DNA of 64,000 nucleotides, from NCBI GenBank assembly GCA_050012495.1, contig JBEKHB010000005.1:36482-100481 (forward strand). Direction: 5' to 3'. The DNA comes from BOG-1155 sp050012495. Its GTDB lineage: Bacteria; Desulfobacterota; Syntrophorhabdia; Syntrophorhabdales; WCHB1-27. The translations under genes were made by a program, and so were the position numbers. Below the pieces are notes generated by a model. It searched no databases, had not been told where the DNA came from, and saw only the letters and a program-made list of their open reading frames with translations. Shown piece after piece: positions 8,649 to 16,439 of this stretch (the first letter of the stretch is position 1; each line of letters begins with the position of its first letter).

Positions 8649-8795
8649 ATGGCGATATGTCCGGTGTGCAAAGGGGAAGTTGAGGAAAAGAAAGCACGGG
8701 GTACGACCACGGTCGGGGACCGGACGTACTATTTCGATACGAAGGGCTGCAAAAAGCAGTTCGATGAAGAACAGGAAAAATCTAAAGAGAAATAG
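8649..8795 (+). CDS. YHS-domain mini-protein
   Basis: A 48-residue open frame behind GGAGAGAGGAGGG. The translation begins MAICPVCKGEVEEKKA and continues with DRTYYFDTKGCKKQF, i.e. CPVC, a central YYF and a late Cys/Phe, the layout of a YHS domain (a small metal- or cofactor-binding module). It ends in a Lys/Glu-rich tail and lies 27 nt after dsrN and 11 nt before dsrC, so it is co-expressed with them. The three cysteines (CX2C plus one) could bind zinc or iron. A role in sulfite reduction is inferred only from position. Confidence 0.75.
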   Translation: MAICPVCKGEVEEKKARGTTTVGDRTYYFDTKGCKKQFDEEQEKSKEK

Positions 8796-8806
8796 GAGGC
8801 TATACC

Positions 8807-9124
8807 ATGGCGAAGGCCACATTGGGCGGACAGGAGATCGAGATCGATGAGGACGGCTTCATTCAGGAGCCGGATAAGTGGAACACAGAGGTGGCAGAGG
8901 ACTTGGCAAAGACGGAAGACGCATACCCCATGGGTGAAGAGGCCTGGAGGCTGGTCAACTATCTGAGGGATTACTATATCAAATACGAGATTGCTCCACC
9001 CGTGAGAATGTTGACCAAACAGACGAAGCTCGACCTGAAGAGGATATACGAGTTGTTTCCCGGCGGACCGGCGAAGGGCGCGTGCAAGATTGCAGGTCTT
9101 CCGAAGCCTACGGGCTGCGTGTAG
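8807..9124 (+). CDS. dsrC: DsrC, sulfur-carrier protein
   Basis: A 105-residue DsrC. This is the protein substrate of DsrAB: sulfite-derived sulfur is bridged between its two C-terminal cysteines as a trisulfide, which the DsrMKJOP complex then reduces. Both cysteines are present, Cys93 in GACKIAG and the penultimate Cys104 in LPKPTGCV, so it is a true DsrC and not a TusE-like relative. ATG 8807 follows AGGAGG. Unusual but known arrangement: dsrC sits inside the dsr gene cluster here, directly ahead of the membrane-complex genes. Confidence 0.96.
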   Translation: MAKATLGGQEIEIDEDGFIQEPDKWNTEVAEDLAKTEDAYPMGEEAWRLVNYLRDYYIKYEIAPPVRMLTKQTKLDLKRIYELFPGGPAKGACKIAGLPKPTGCV

Positions 9125-9136
9125 GGATGACAATGG

Positions 9137-9180
9137 GCGCGGAGCAATGAGCAGGTTTCCTGTTCGTTGCTCCGCGCTTT
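9137..9180 (+). terminator. Strong hairpin downstream of dsrC
   Basis: GCGCGGAGCAA (9137-9147) is perfectly complementary to TTGCTCCGCGC (9167-9177) with a further GCAGG/CCTGT pairing inside, followed only by TTTC. It could be an attenuator that lets dsrC be expressed above the downstream membrane genes, or a 3' stabiliser for the short dsrC transcript. Confidence 0.6.
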
Positions 9181-9196
9181 CGATAGGGAGGTCTAA

Positions 9197-10102
9197 GTGA
9201 ACGTGTTTCTGGCCGTGCTGACGTACTTCGGCTACGTGTTTGTCACTGCAATGTACACCGTGAAAGCGGTAAAGTTTCTTCATTTGCCCAGGCACTTGCG
9301 GTGGGAGCTCTACCCCGTCATACACGAAGAGAAGTACCGCTACGGAGGGTCTTACTTCGAGGAGCTGGACTGGATCGAGGGAGGTCGCCGAAAGGGATGG
9401 CTCAGGAGCATCTGGTTTCTCCTCAAGGAGTATCTTACCCTCGGAGAATACTTCAAGCGGCGCAAAGGCTATTGGTTGGCCCTCTACCCGTGGCATATCG
9501 GTTTCATCCTGATCATCAGCTTTCACATCTTTACGTTCTTTGCTGCCCTGGCCATGGTCTTCGGCCTTCCCGTATCGAGCGACTCGCCAATTCTAGCCGG
9601 AAAGGCATTCTACTACGTTGTCCTTCTGGTGGGCCTTGTGGCTTTTATCAGCGGTGTTCTGGGAAGCATCGGGATCATGATCAAGAGGATTGCCGACTAT
9701 GACCTTAGGGCGTACGCCACCCCCCAGAACTATTTCACGTATCTTTTCTGCCTGGCCGTCTTTCTCAGCGGACTTTACACCTGGGCTTTTGTTGATCCGA
9801 CCTTTGCGGAATACAGGCATTTCTGGGTGGGACTTATCACCGCGCGACCCGTTGGGGTTGCCCCGGGGGCTGCCCTGCACATTATCCTGTTCGATCTGTT
9901 TTTGATCTACCTTCCCTTCACCCGGTCGATGCACTACGTGACGAGGATCTTCGCATTCTTTCTCATACGGTGGGACGATGAGCCGAACCGTCGGGGAAGC
10001 AAGCTAGAGGGTGAGCTGATTAAGCTGTTCGGGGAAAAGCCGACCTGGGCGGCGCCCCACATCAAGCAGGGGAAAACATGGGGAGAACAGGTGGTCAAAT
10101 GA
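9197..10102 (+). CDS. DsrM/HdrE-like membrane cytochrome b (second DsrM-type)
   Basis: A 301-residue membrane protein of the NarI/DsrM/HdrE cytochrome b group: hydrophobic segments near residues 5-22, 97-125, 137-160, 175-200 and 230-255, with membrane histidines in YPWHIGFILIISFHIF and GAALHIILF that suit b-haem ligation. GTG 9197 lies 5 nt behind AGGGAGG. It is followed by a DsrK-like CCG protein, so the pair forms a minimal quinone:disulfide oxidoreductase module separate from the full dsrMKJOP set downstream. TmcC-type function is an alternative. It differs in sequence from the dsrM at 12600. Confidence 0.8.
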   Translation: MNVFLAVLTYFGYVFVTAMYTVKAVKFLHLPRHLRWELYPVIHEEKYRYGGSYFEELDWIEGGRRKGWLRSIWFLLKEYLTLGEYFKRRKGYWLALYPWHIGFILIISFHIFTFFAALAMVFGLPVSSDSPILAGKAFYYVVLLVGLVAFISGVLGSIGIMIKRIADYDLRAYATPQNYFTYLFCLAVFLSGLYTWAFVDPTFAEYRHFWVGLITARPVGVAPGAALHIILFDLFLIYLPFTRSMHYVTRIFAFFLIRWDDEPNRRGSKLEGELIKLFGEKPTWAAPHIKQGKTWGEQVVK

Positions 10103-10124
10103 GAGCTCTGATAAGGCGGGTAGT

Positions 10125-11723
10125 ATGAAGCGCAAGATCAAGATAAAAGATATGGCAAGATCCGACGGGCAGCTCGTTACCCTGGAGCCGTCCGATTTCA
10201 TGCAACTGCCGCCACCCTACGACGAAGCCAGGCCCCTGAAGGAGCTCACGGAGGATCAGAAAGCCCGGTACGAAGCCTCCCTCGACGGCATCCTTGCCGT
10301 GGCGATCCCAAAGCCGGCAAATGCCGGGGAAGAAGAGGAGTTCGTGCGGAAGTTCCTGTCAGGATTGCGCAAACTGCTGACAAAGGAGAACAACTGGACC
10401 TTTCTGCAGCCCCTTGTCCACTCCCTCAACTATTGCGTCAAATGTCAGCTTTGCAACGACTCGTGCCCGGCCTACGTGGCGAGCGGAAAGCAGGAGATAT
10501 ATCGGCCGACCTTTCGCCCCGAGGTGCTTCGCCGCATCATAAACAAGTACCTGAAGAAGGAGCATGGCATACTCGCGAAGCTGACGGCCAGCGACATCGA
10601 GCTGAACTTCACCCTTCTCGCAAGGCTGGCTGAGCTCGCCTACCGGTGCACCCTGTGCAGGCGATGCGCCCAGGTTTGTCCGCTCGGCGTGGATAATGCC
10701 CTCATCAGCCGCGAAATCAGAAAACTCTTCAGCCAGGAGCTTGGTATAGCCCCCGCGGAGCTGCACGAGAAAGGAACGGTCCAGCAGTTGAACGTCGGCT
10801 CGAGCACCGGCATTACGCCGAAAGCCCTTGCGAACATCATCGCCTTCATGGAAGACGACATAGAGGAGAAGACGGGCAAAAAGATAAAGATACCCGTCGA
10901 CAAGGAGGGGGCTGACGTGCTCCTTGTGCACAACGCAGGCGAATTCCTTGCGTGGCCGGAAAACCCGGAGGCCTTCGCGATCCTCTTCGATGCGGCCGGG
11001 ATAGACTGGACCCTCTCCAGCGAGATGGTCGGCTACGACGCGGTCAACTACGGCATATGGTACGACGACGTCCAGGCGGCACGGATTGCCGTGCACCACG
11101 CCGAGGCGGCCAAACGGCTCAAGGTGAAGAAGATCTGCGTTGGCGAGTGCGGCCACTCGCACAAAGCGCTCATGGTTATCGCGGACCGCATCCTCACGGG
11201 GGACCTCAACATACCGCGGGTAAGCGCTATGCCCCTCCTGGAGGACCTCGTCTGCAACGGCAAACTCAAACTTGACCCGAGCCGGAACACGTTCCCCGTG
11301 ACCCTCCACGACCCCTGCAACATGGTGAGGCTCATGGGGATCGTCGAGCCCCAGCGAAGGATCGTGAGGGCGATCTGCCCGCAATTCAGGGAGATGGAGC
11401 CTCACGGCGTAGAAAACTATTGCTGCGGCGGGGGCAGCGGCTTTGCGATCATGCAATCGATGAATTTCCCCGACTGGCGCGGCGGCGTCTCGTCGAGGAT
11501 GAAAATGAAACAGATCATAGATGCCTTTGCGGATACTCCCGACCCGGAGGTGAAAAAATACGTGTGCGCCCCCTGCTCAAACTGCAAAGGCCTCCTGAGA
11601 GATTCTATCGAGTATTACGACGCGTGGAATAAAAGCGGCATAATATACGGCGGACTAGTCGAGTTGATCGTCAATGCGATGGTCGATCTGGAGAAGCCGT
11701 TTATTGAATGGGAGTTCCACTGA
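10125..11723 (+). CDS. DsrK/HdrD-like CCG Fe-S protein (second DsrK-type)
   Basis: A 532-residue HdrD/DsrK-family protein. It has two ferredoxin-type clusters, CVKCQLCNDSCPAY and CTLCRRCAQVCPLG, then a C-terminal CCG domain: CVGECGHSHKAL, HDPCNMVRLMG, YCCGGGSGFAI and CAPCSNCKGLL, the cysteine set that binds the noncubane [4Fe-4S] cluster in disulfide reductases. With the preceding cytochrome b it can move electrons between quinone and a disulfide or trisulfide, perhaps DsrC. It differs from the dsrK at 13639 in the last motif (CAPCSNC against CMC). ATG 10125 follows the cytochrome gene by 22 nt. Confidence 0.85.
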   Translation: MKRKIKIKDMARSDGQLVTLEPSDFMQLPPPYDEARPLKELTEDQKARYEASLDGILAVAIPKPANAGEEEEFVRKFLSGLRKLLTKENNWTFLQPLVHSLNYCVKCQLCNDSCPAYVASGKQEIYRPTFRPEVLRRIINKYLKKEHGILAKLTASDIELNFTLLARLAELAYRCTLCRRCAQVCPLGVDNALISREIRKLFSQELGIAPAELHEKGTVQQLNVGSSTGITPKALANIIAFMEDDIEEKTGKKIKIPVDKEGADVLLVHNAGEFLAWPENPEAFAILFDAAGIDWTLSSEMVGYDAVNYGIWYDDVQAARIAVHHAEAAKRLKVKKICVGECGHSHKALMVIADRILTGDLNIPRVSAMPLLEDLVCNGKLKLDPSRNTFPVTLHDPCNMVRLMGIVEPQRRIVRAICPQFREMEPHGVENYCCGGGSGFAIMQSMNFPDWRGGVSSRMKMKQIIDAFADTPDPEVKKYVCAPCSNCKGLLRDSIEYYDAWNKSGIIYGGLVELIVNAMVDLEKPFIEWEFH

Positions 11724-12067
11724 TGAACGAGAAAAAGGGCAAGGTTTTCGTTTTTGGACAGGAAGGGGTTGGACACGGCGACGACACCATGGGTTTCGAG
11801 ATACTGATGACCCTCCTGGATGCTTTGGTGAAACGGGAGGAGAAGCCCGCAGGCATCATTTTCTGGAACATGGCCGTCCAGCTCCTTGTCGCAGGCTCGC
11901 CCGCAGTCGGCCGCCTGAAGGCCCTGGAAGAAAAGGGCGTGACGATCCTGGCGGGCAGGTTTTGCCTCCATGATCTCTGCATTGCCGATAGGGTGGCGGT
12001 GGGCAAGGCAGCGGGCATGGACGAGATCCTCGATTTCATGTTCGGCCATGAGGTGATAAGCCTGTGA
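11723..12067 (+). CDS. DsrE/YedF-like sulfur-relay protein
   Basis: A 114-residue soluble protein whose sequence follows the DsrE-like C-terminal domain of YedF: a glycine/aspartate loop (GHGDDTMGFEILMTLL), a strand IIFWNMAVQLL, LKALEEKGVTIL and a Cys in GRFCLHDLCIAD. The Cys is at the position that carries persulfide in many DsrE-fold proteins, so sulfur transfer to or from the nearby Dsr enzymes is plausible, though unproven. ATG 11723 overlaps the TGA of the DsrK-like gene and has GGGAG 8 nt upstream. Confidence 0.7.
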   Translation: MNEKKGKVFVFGQEGVGHGDDTMGFEILMTLLDALVKREEKPAGIIFWNMAVQLLVAGSPAVGRLKALEEKGVTILAGRFCLHDLCIADRVAVGKAAGMDEILDFMFGHEVISL

Positions 12068-12603
12068 CGGAAGACGCACGGTCGACCGGTGCAGCGTTGG
12101 AGCAGGTGCTCTTCAGCAGAAAAGGGGCGATCCTCGAGGAGTGGCGTCGTGCGGTCGTGGAGACATATGCGGCCGAGACCGCCGCTTTCTTGACGTCGGA
12201 AAAGGACCCGTTCTGCAATCCCGTGGGCCATGTGCTCAGCCAGACCGGCGATGCGCTTTTCGAGATTGCAGTGACCGGTGTGGAGCGGGAAAGGGCGGAG
12301 GAGGGCTTAAGCGATATCGTGCGGATAAGGGCCGTCCAGGACTTCTCACCATCCCGGGCGCTCTCCTTTGTCGACGCCATGAGGAAGGCTATTCGCCGTG
12401 AGGCACTGCCGATGGTGGCGGAGGAAGCCGGCGTCAGGCACTTGTTATGCATAGAGTCGCGCCTCGACGAGGCTATGCTCGTGGCAGTAGACCTGTACGT
12501 CGCGTGCAAAAAGCAGATAGACGAGATAAGGATCAAGGAAGCGCGGGCGGAGAAAGAGCGACTGCTCAGGCTGATAAGGGCTATGGGCGGGAGAAGCGCA
12601 TGA
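12064..12603 (+). CDS. RsbRD N-terminal-domain protein
   Basis: A 179-residue all-helical protein resembling the RsbT co-antagonist RsbRD N-terminal (non-haem globin-like) domain, a family that is regularly found just upstream of dsrM in Desulfobacterota. Features: LEEWRRAVVETYA near the N-terminus, VRIRAVQDFSPSRALSFV in the middle, and a charged C-terminal coiled-coil helix rich in Glu, Lys and Arg. GTG 12064 overlaps the previous stop (GTGA) and its own TGA overlaps the dsrM ATG, so expression is tightly coupled. It is likely a sensor or assembly factor for the DsrMKJOP complex; this is inference. Confidence 0.75.
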   Translation: MTEDARSTGAALEQVLFSRKGAILEEWRRAVVETYAAETAAFLTSEKDPFCNPVGHVLSQTGDALFEIAVTGVERERAEEGLSDIVRIRAVQDFSPSRALSFVDAMRKAIRREALPMVAEEAGVRHLLCIESRLDEAMLVAVDLYVACKKQIDEIRIKEARAEKERLLRLIRAMGGRSA

Positions 12604-13595
12604 TTTACGCACTACTTTCCGTTCTATTCCTTGCTGTCGTCGGCTGGGTCGGCGGCGCCCTCGGGAATATGAACCTGCTCTTTGCGTTCGTAATTCCTTA
12701 CGCGGCGCTCGCCGTGTTTGTCTTTGGCTTTGTCTCCCGGATTATCGGGTGGGGGCGCTCGCCCGTTCCCTTCTGCATCCCCACGACCTGCGGACAACAG
12801 CGGTCCCTTCCGTGGATCAGACAGGATAAACTCGAAAGCCCCACCAGCACCCTCTGGGTGATTAGCCGCATGGCCTTGGAGGTCCTCCTTTTCCGTTCCC
12901 TCTGGAGGAATGAGAAGGTAGAGATCAAGGGCGGCGGAAAACTGATCTTCAGCCCGAAGCGCTACCTCTGGCTCGGCGGACTGCTCTTCCATTGGTCCCT
13001 GGCACTCATCCTTTTCCGGCATCTGCGCTTCTTTACCGGACCGATTTTTCCCGGTATTGCCGCAATCCAGGGGCTCGACGGTTTCTTCGAGATCGGGGTT
13101 CCCTCGCTTTACGTGAGCGACATCCTTATTCTCGTCGCCGTCACGTACCTTTTTGTCCGAAGGGCCTTCTCGCCTCAGTTGCGCCTCATTTCGCTGCCGA
13201 GCGACTATTTTGCCCTCTTCCTCCTTGGGGCGATCGCGCTCTCCGGAGTGCTCATGCGCCATTTCTTTAAGACGGACGTGGAGCGGGTAAAAGAGTCGAT
13301 CATGGGGCTTGTGAGCTTTAGGCCGGTAGTATCCGCTCATTTGGGCGCTTTTTTCTACATCCACCTTTTTCTCGTGTCCGTTCTCGCTGCGTATTTTCCT
13401 TTTAGCAAGCTGATGCACGCGGGCGGGGTCTTTTTGAGCCCCACACGGAACCTGAAGAATGACAGCCGCATGAGGCGCCATGTCAACCCGTGGAGCTACC
13501 CGGTAAAAGTGCATACCTACCAGGAATATGAGGACGAGTTCAGGGAAGCGATGATCGAAGCAGGCATCCCCGTGGAGCATGAAGGAAAGGCTTAA
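12600..13595 (+). CDS. dsrM: DsrM, cytochrome b subunit of DsrMKJOP
   Basis: A 331-residue integral membrane NarI-type cytochrome b. Hydrophobic segments lie at about residues 2-20, 27-50, 122-142, 172-190, 205-222 and 255-275, with histidines such as those in LLFHWSLALILFRHLRF and VVSAHLGAFFYIHLF as haem ligands. In the transmembrane DsrMKJOP complex it takes electrons from menaquinol and hands them to DsrK. ATG 12600 overlaps the upstream TGA (ATGA), so the true start is here and not further upstream in the same frame. Confidence 0.9.
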   Translation: MIYALLSVLFLAVVGWVGGALGNMNLLFAFVIPYAALAVFVFGFVSRIIGWGRSPVPFCIPTTCGQQRSLPWIRQDKLESPTSTLWVISRMALEVLLFRSLWRNEKVEIKGGGKLIFSPKRYLWLGGLLFHWSLALILFRHLRFFTGPIFPGIAAIQGLDGFFEIGVPSLYVSDILILVAVTYLFVRRAFSPQLRLISLPSDYFALFLLGAIALSGVLMRHFFKTDVERVKESIMGLVSFRPVVSAHLGAFFYIHLFLVSVLAAYFPFSKLMHAGGVFLSPTRNLKNDSRMRRHVNPWSYPVKVHTYQEYEDEFREAMIEAGIPVEHEGKA

Positions 13596-13638
13596 AGCCA
13601 ATGAAACGACAAGATAGAAAGGGGAAACCGGAGCTGGG

Positions 13639-15228
13639 ATGGCTGAAGAGAAACTGAGACAGGAAGAGCTGCTAAAGGTCGACTACGAACCTGCTGCAAG
13701 AGACTGGGCAGATCCGTCTGTGACGTTCAAGAAGGGGACGTATAGCTACGGCGCTCCTCTCAAGCACCAGAAATACCTTGGCTTGCCTAAGCAGCGGGAA
13801 TGGCAGCCCACTGACCCGGACTGGAAGCTTCCTGAGAATTGGAAAGAGATCATACTCGAGGGGATGGGGAAGCTTTTGAAGAGGCACCGCTCCTTCAAGC
13901 TCTATCTCGATATCTGCGTGCGGTGCGGCGCCTGCGCCGACAAGTGCCATTACTTTATCGGCTCAGGCGACCCGAGGAACATGCCTGTGCTCCGCGCCGA
14001 GCTCCTACGTTCCGTCTACCGCCGGTATTTCACCACGGCGGGGAAGGTTTTCGGTCGTCTCGCAGGCGCCAGGGACCTGACTGAGGAGGTGCTGAAAGAG
14101 TGGTTCTATTACTTCTTTCAGTGCACCGAATGCCGCCGTTGTTCCGTTTACTGCCCCTATGGCATAGATACGGCTGAGATCACCATGATGGGAAGGGAGC
14201 TCCTCAATCTGGTCGGCTGCAACCTTCAGTGGGTCGTGGAGCCGGCCTCCAACTGCTTCAGGACAGGGAACCATCTCGGCATTCCCCCGCATGCGATGAA
14301 AGAGACGCTCCGGTTTGCCGTGGACGAGCTGAAGGACATAACAGGTCTGACGGTGAATCTGCCCATCAACAAGAAGGGTGCCGAGATACTTTTTGTCGCC
14401 CCCTCCGCAGATTTCTTTGCAAATCCCCATTGGTTCACGCTTCTCGGCTACCTTGCCCTCTTTCACGAAATCGGCATTGACTACACATGGAGCACCTATG
14501 CTTCTGAGGGTGGAAACTTCGGCCTCTTCCATTCAAGCGAGCTCGTGAAACGCCTCAATGCCAAGATATATGCCGAGGCCAAGAGACTCGGCGTGAAGTG
14601 GGTCCTGGGAGGAGAGTGCGGCCACATGTGGCGTGTCCTCCACCAGTACATGGACACCCTAAACGGACCGGCCGATTTCCTGGAGGAGCCTGTGTCGCCC
14701 ATAACAGGGACACGGTTCGAGAACGCACGATCGACCAAGATGGTCCACATCGCCGAGTTCACGGCAGATCTCATAAAACACGGCAAATTGAAACTCGACC
14801 CGTCGAGGAACGATAAGGTTCGGATCACGTTTCATGACTCCTGCAACCCGGCCCGCGCCATGGGGCTCTTTGAGGAGCCTCGCTTTATCCTCAAAAACGT
14901 CGCCAACCATTTCTATGAGATGCCGGAAAACACGATCAGGGAGAAGACGTTCTGCTGCGGGAGCGGGGCGGGCCTCGGCGCTGACGAGAACATGGAGATG
15001 AGGCTGCGCGGCGGCTACCCGCGGGCCAATGCAGTCAGGTACGTAAAGGAGAGGCACGGGGTAAATATGCTGGCCTGCATGTGCGCGATCGACAAGGCAT
15101 CGCTGACGCCCCTTCTTGAGTACTGGGTCCCCGGGGTCGAGGTGGGGGGCGTGCATGAATTCGTGGGCAATGCCCTCGTCATGACGGGGGAGTCGCGGAC
15201 GACAAACTTGAGGGGTGAGCCTTTGTGA
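13639..15228 (+). CDS. dsrK: DsrK, CCG-domain trisulfide reductase subunit
   Basis: A 529-residue cytoplasmic catalytic subunit of DsrMKJOP. It has two ferredoxin motifs (CVRCGACADKCHYF and CTECRRCSVYCPYG) and a C-terminal CCG-type domain (GGECGHMWRVL, HDSCNPARAMG, FCCGSGAGLG, LACMCAIDKAS) for the special [4Fe-4S] cluster thought to reduce the DsrC trisulfide. ATG 13639 follows GGAGCTGGG. It is the expected partner of the dsrM just upstream, and is clearly distinct from the DsrK-like gene at 10125. Confidence 0.94.
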   Translation: MAEEKLRQEELLKVDYEPAARDWADPSVTFKKGTYSYGAPLKHQKYLGLPKQREWQPTDPDWKLPENWKEIILEGMGKLLKRHRSFKLYLDICVRCGACADKCHYFIGSGDPRNMPVLRAELLRSVYRRYFTTAGKVFGRLAGARDLTEEVLKEWFYYFFQCTECRRCSVYCPYGIDTAEITMMGRELLNLVGCNLQWVVEPASNCFRTGNHLGIPPHAMKETLRFAVDELKDITGLTVNLPINKKGAEILFVAPSADFFANPHWFTLLGYLALFHEIGIDYTWSTYASEGGNFGLFHSSELVKRLNAKIYAEAKRLGVKWVLGGECGHMWRVLHQYMDTLNGPADFLEEPVSPITGTRFENARSTKMVHIAEFTADLIKHGKLKLDPSRNDKVRITFHDSCNPARAMGLFEEPRFILKNVANHFYEMPENTIREKTFCCGSGAGLGADENMEMRLRGGYPRANAVRYVKERHGVNMLACMCAIDKASLTPLLEYWVPGVEVGGVHEFVGNALVMTGESRTTNLRGEPL

Positions 15229-15266
15229 CCGGCTAAAAGCCGCCACGCGTTGCTGCAGAGGAAACG

Positions 15267-15662
15267 ATGTACAACAAGCCCTTGATCCTCACTATCATCA
15301 TAGTCGTTCTCGCAGGCCTCGCCGCGCCTTTCATCTACGCGCGGATGGGTACGGGCGCCGCAGGGCCGCCTAGGCTTGCGCCTCCGCCGGGGGGAGAGAA
15401 ACGTTGCGTCGAGTCGAAAGAGTACATGCGGGAGCACCACGTGGACTTATTGATGAGATGGAGAGATTCCAGGGTACGCGAGGGTGCGCTCAAGTATGTC
15501 GCCTCAGACGGCAGGGGGTACGTGATGGGCCTCACGACGACGTGCATCGGCTGCCATTCGAACAAAGCCGACTTCTGTGATCGTTGCCATGATTACGCAT
15601 CGGTGCACCCCCGCTGCTGGGACTGCCATACATTCCCCGAAAAGGGAGACACGGCGAAATGA
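15267..15662 (+). CDS. dsrJ: DsrJ, triheme cytochrome c
   Basis: A 131-residue periplasmic cytochrome anchored by an uncleaved N-terminal helix (LILTIIIVVLAGLAAPFIYA). Three CXXCH haem-c sites are present (CIGCH, CDRCH, CWDCH), as expected for DsrJ. The conserved Cys in EKRCVESKEYMREHH is the residue proposed as the unusual axial ligand of one haem. Its 3' end overlaps dsrO by four bases (ATGA). Confidence 0.95.
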   Translation: MYNKPLILTIIIVVLAGLAAPFIYARMGTGAAGPPRLAPPPGGEKRCVESKEYMREHHVDLLMRWRDSRVREGALKYVASDGRGYVMGLTTTCIGCHSNKADFCDRCHDYASVHPRCWDCHTFPEKGDTAK

Positions 15663-16396
15663 CGAGAAGAGAATTTTTACAGCTCCTGGCGCTCTCCGGC
15701 TTCGGCCTCGTCGCACCTGCCGGCATGCTCAAGGGTGAAGGGACAGGCAAAAAGACGCCCAAAAAATGGGCAATGGTCGTCGACATTTTCAAGTGCGCCA
15801 AAAAGGAAGGGTGCACGGAGTGCATAGAGGCCTGCCACCGCATCCACAACGTGCCGAATATTCCCGATGCCGGGAGGCAGATCACGTGGATATGGACCTC
15901 CCCCTTTGATGCGCTTTTCCCCGAGCAGCCCGCCTATGTGGAGGCGTTGAGGGGCCGACAGATTATGGCCCTCTGCAACCACTGCGAAAACCCGCCTTGT
16001 GTGGCCGTCTGCCCCACAAAGGCGACTTTTAAAAGGGACGATGGCATTGTCATGATGGATTACCACCGGTGCATCGGCTGCCGGTACTGCATGGCCGCCT
16101 GCCCTTACGGCGCGCGGAGCTTCAACTGGCAGGACCCGCGGCCCTTTATTCACGCCATTGATAAGGGATATCCGACGCGCACCAAAGGGGTAGTAGAGAA
16201 GTGCAACTTTTGTGATGAGCGACTGGCCAGAGGTCTGGTTCCCGCCTGTGTCGATGCGTGCAAAGGAACGTGCCTCGCCTTCGGGGACTTGAACGACGAA
16301 CAGTCAGCCGTGAGGCGCCTGCTTGGCTCCCGACCTGCGATGCAGCGGAAGCCTGAGCTGGGAACGCGGCCGAAGGTATTTTATCTGTTGGCATAA
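15659..16396 (+). CDS. dsrO: DsrO, periplasmic ferredoxin-like Fe-S protein
   Basis: A 245-residue multi-cluster ferredoxin of the DMSO-reductase B type. The N-terminus has a Tat signal (TRREFLQLLALSGFGLVAPAG), placing the protein in the periplasm. Four cysteine clusters can be read, including CAKKEGCTECIEACH, CNHCENPPCVAVCP, CIGCRYCMAACPYG and CNFCDERLARGLVPACVDAC. It works with DsrP and DsrJ on the outer face of the DsrMKJOP complex. Overlaps dsrJ. Confidence 0.94.
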   Translation: MTRREFLQLLALSGFGLVAPAGMLKGEGTGKKTPKKWAMVVDIFKCAKKEGCTECIEACHRIHNVPNIPDAGRQITWIWTSPFDALFPEQPAYVEALRGRQIMALCNHCENPPCVAVCPTKATFKRDDGIVMMDYHRCIGCRYCMAACPYGARSFNWQDPRPFIHAIDKGYPTRTKGVVEKCNFCDERLARGLVPACVDACKGTCLAFGDLNDEQSAVRRLLGSRPAMQRKPELGTRPKVFYLLA

Positions 16397-16439
16397 CGTG
16401 GCATAACAATAGGTTGTCGAGCACGGGAGGCAAGAGATC

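Noticed and set aside
12447..12599. Longer start for dsrM (in-frame upstream)
   Set aside because: The upstream part overlaps the RsbRD-type gene by 150 nt and is not hydrophobic; ATG 12600 overlaps the stop of that gene and begins the first membrane segment.
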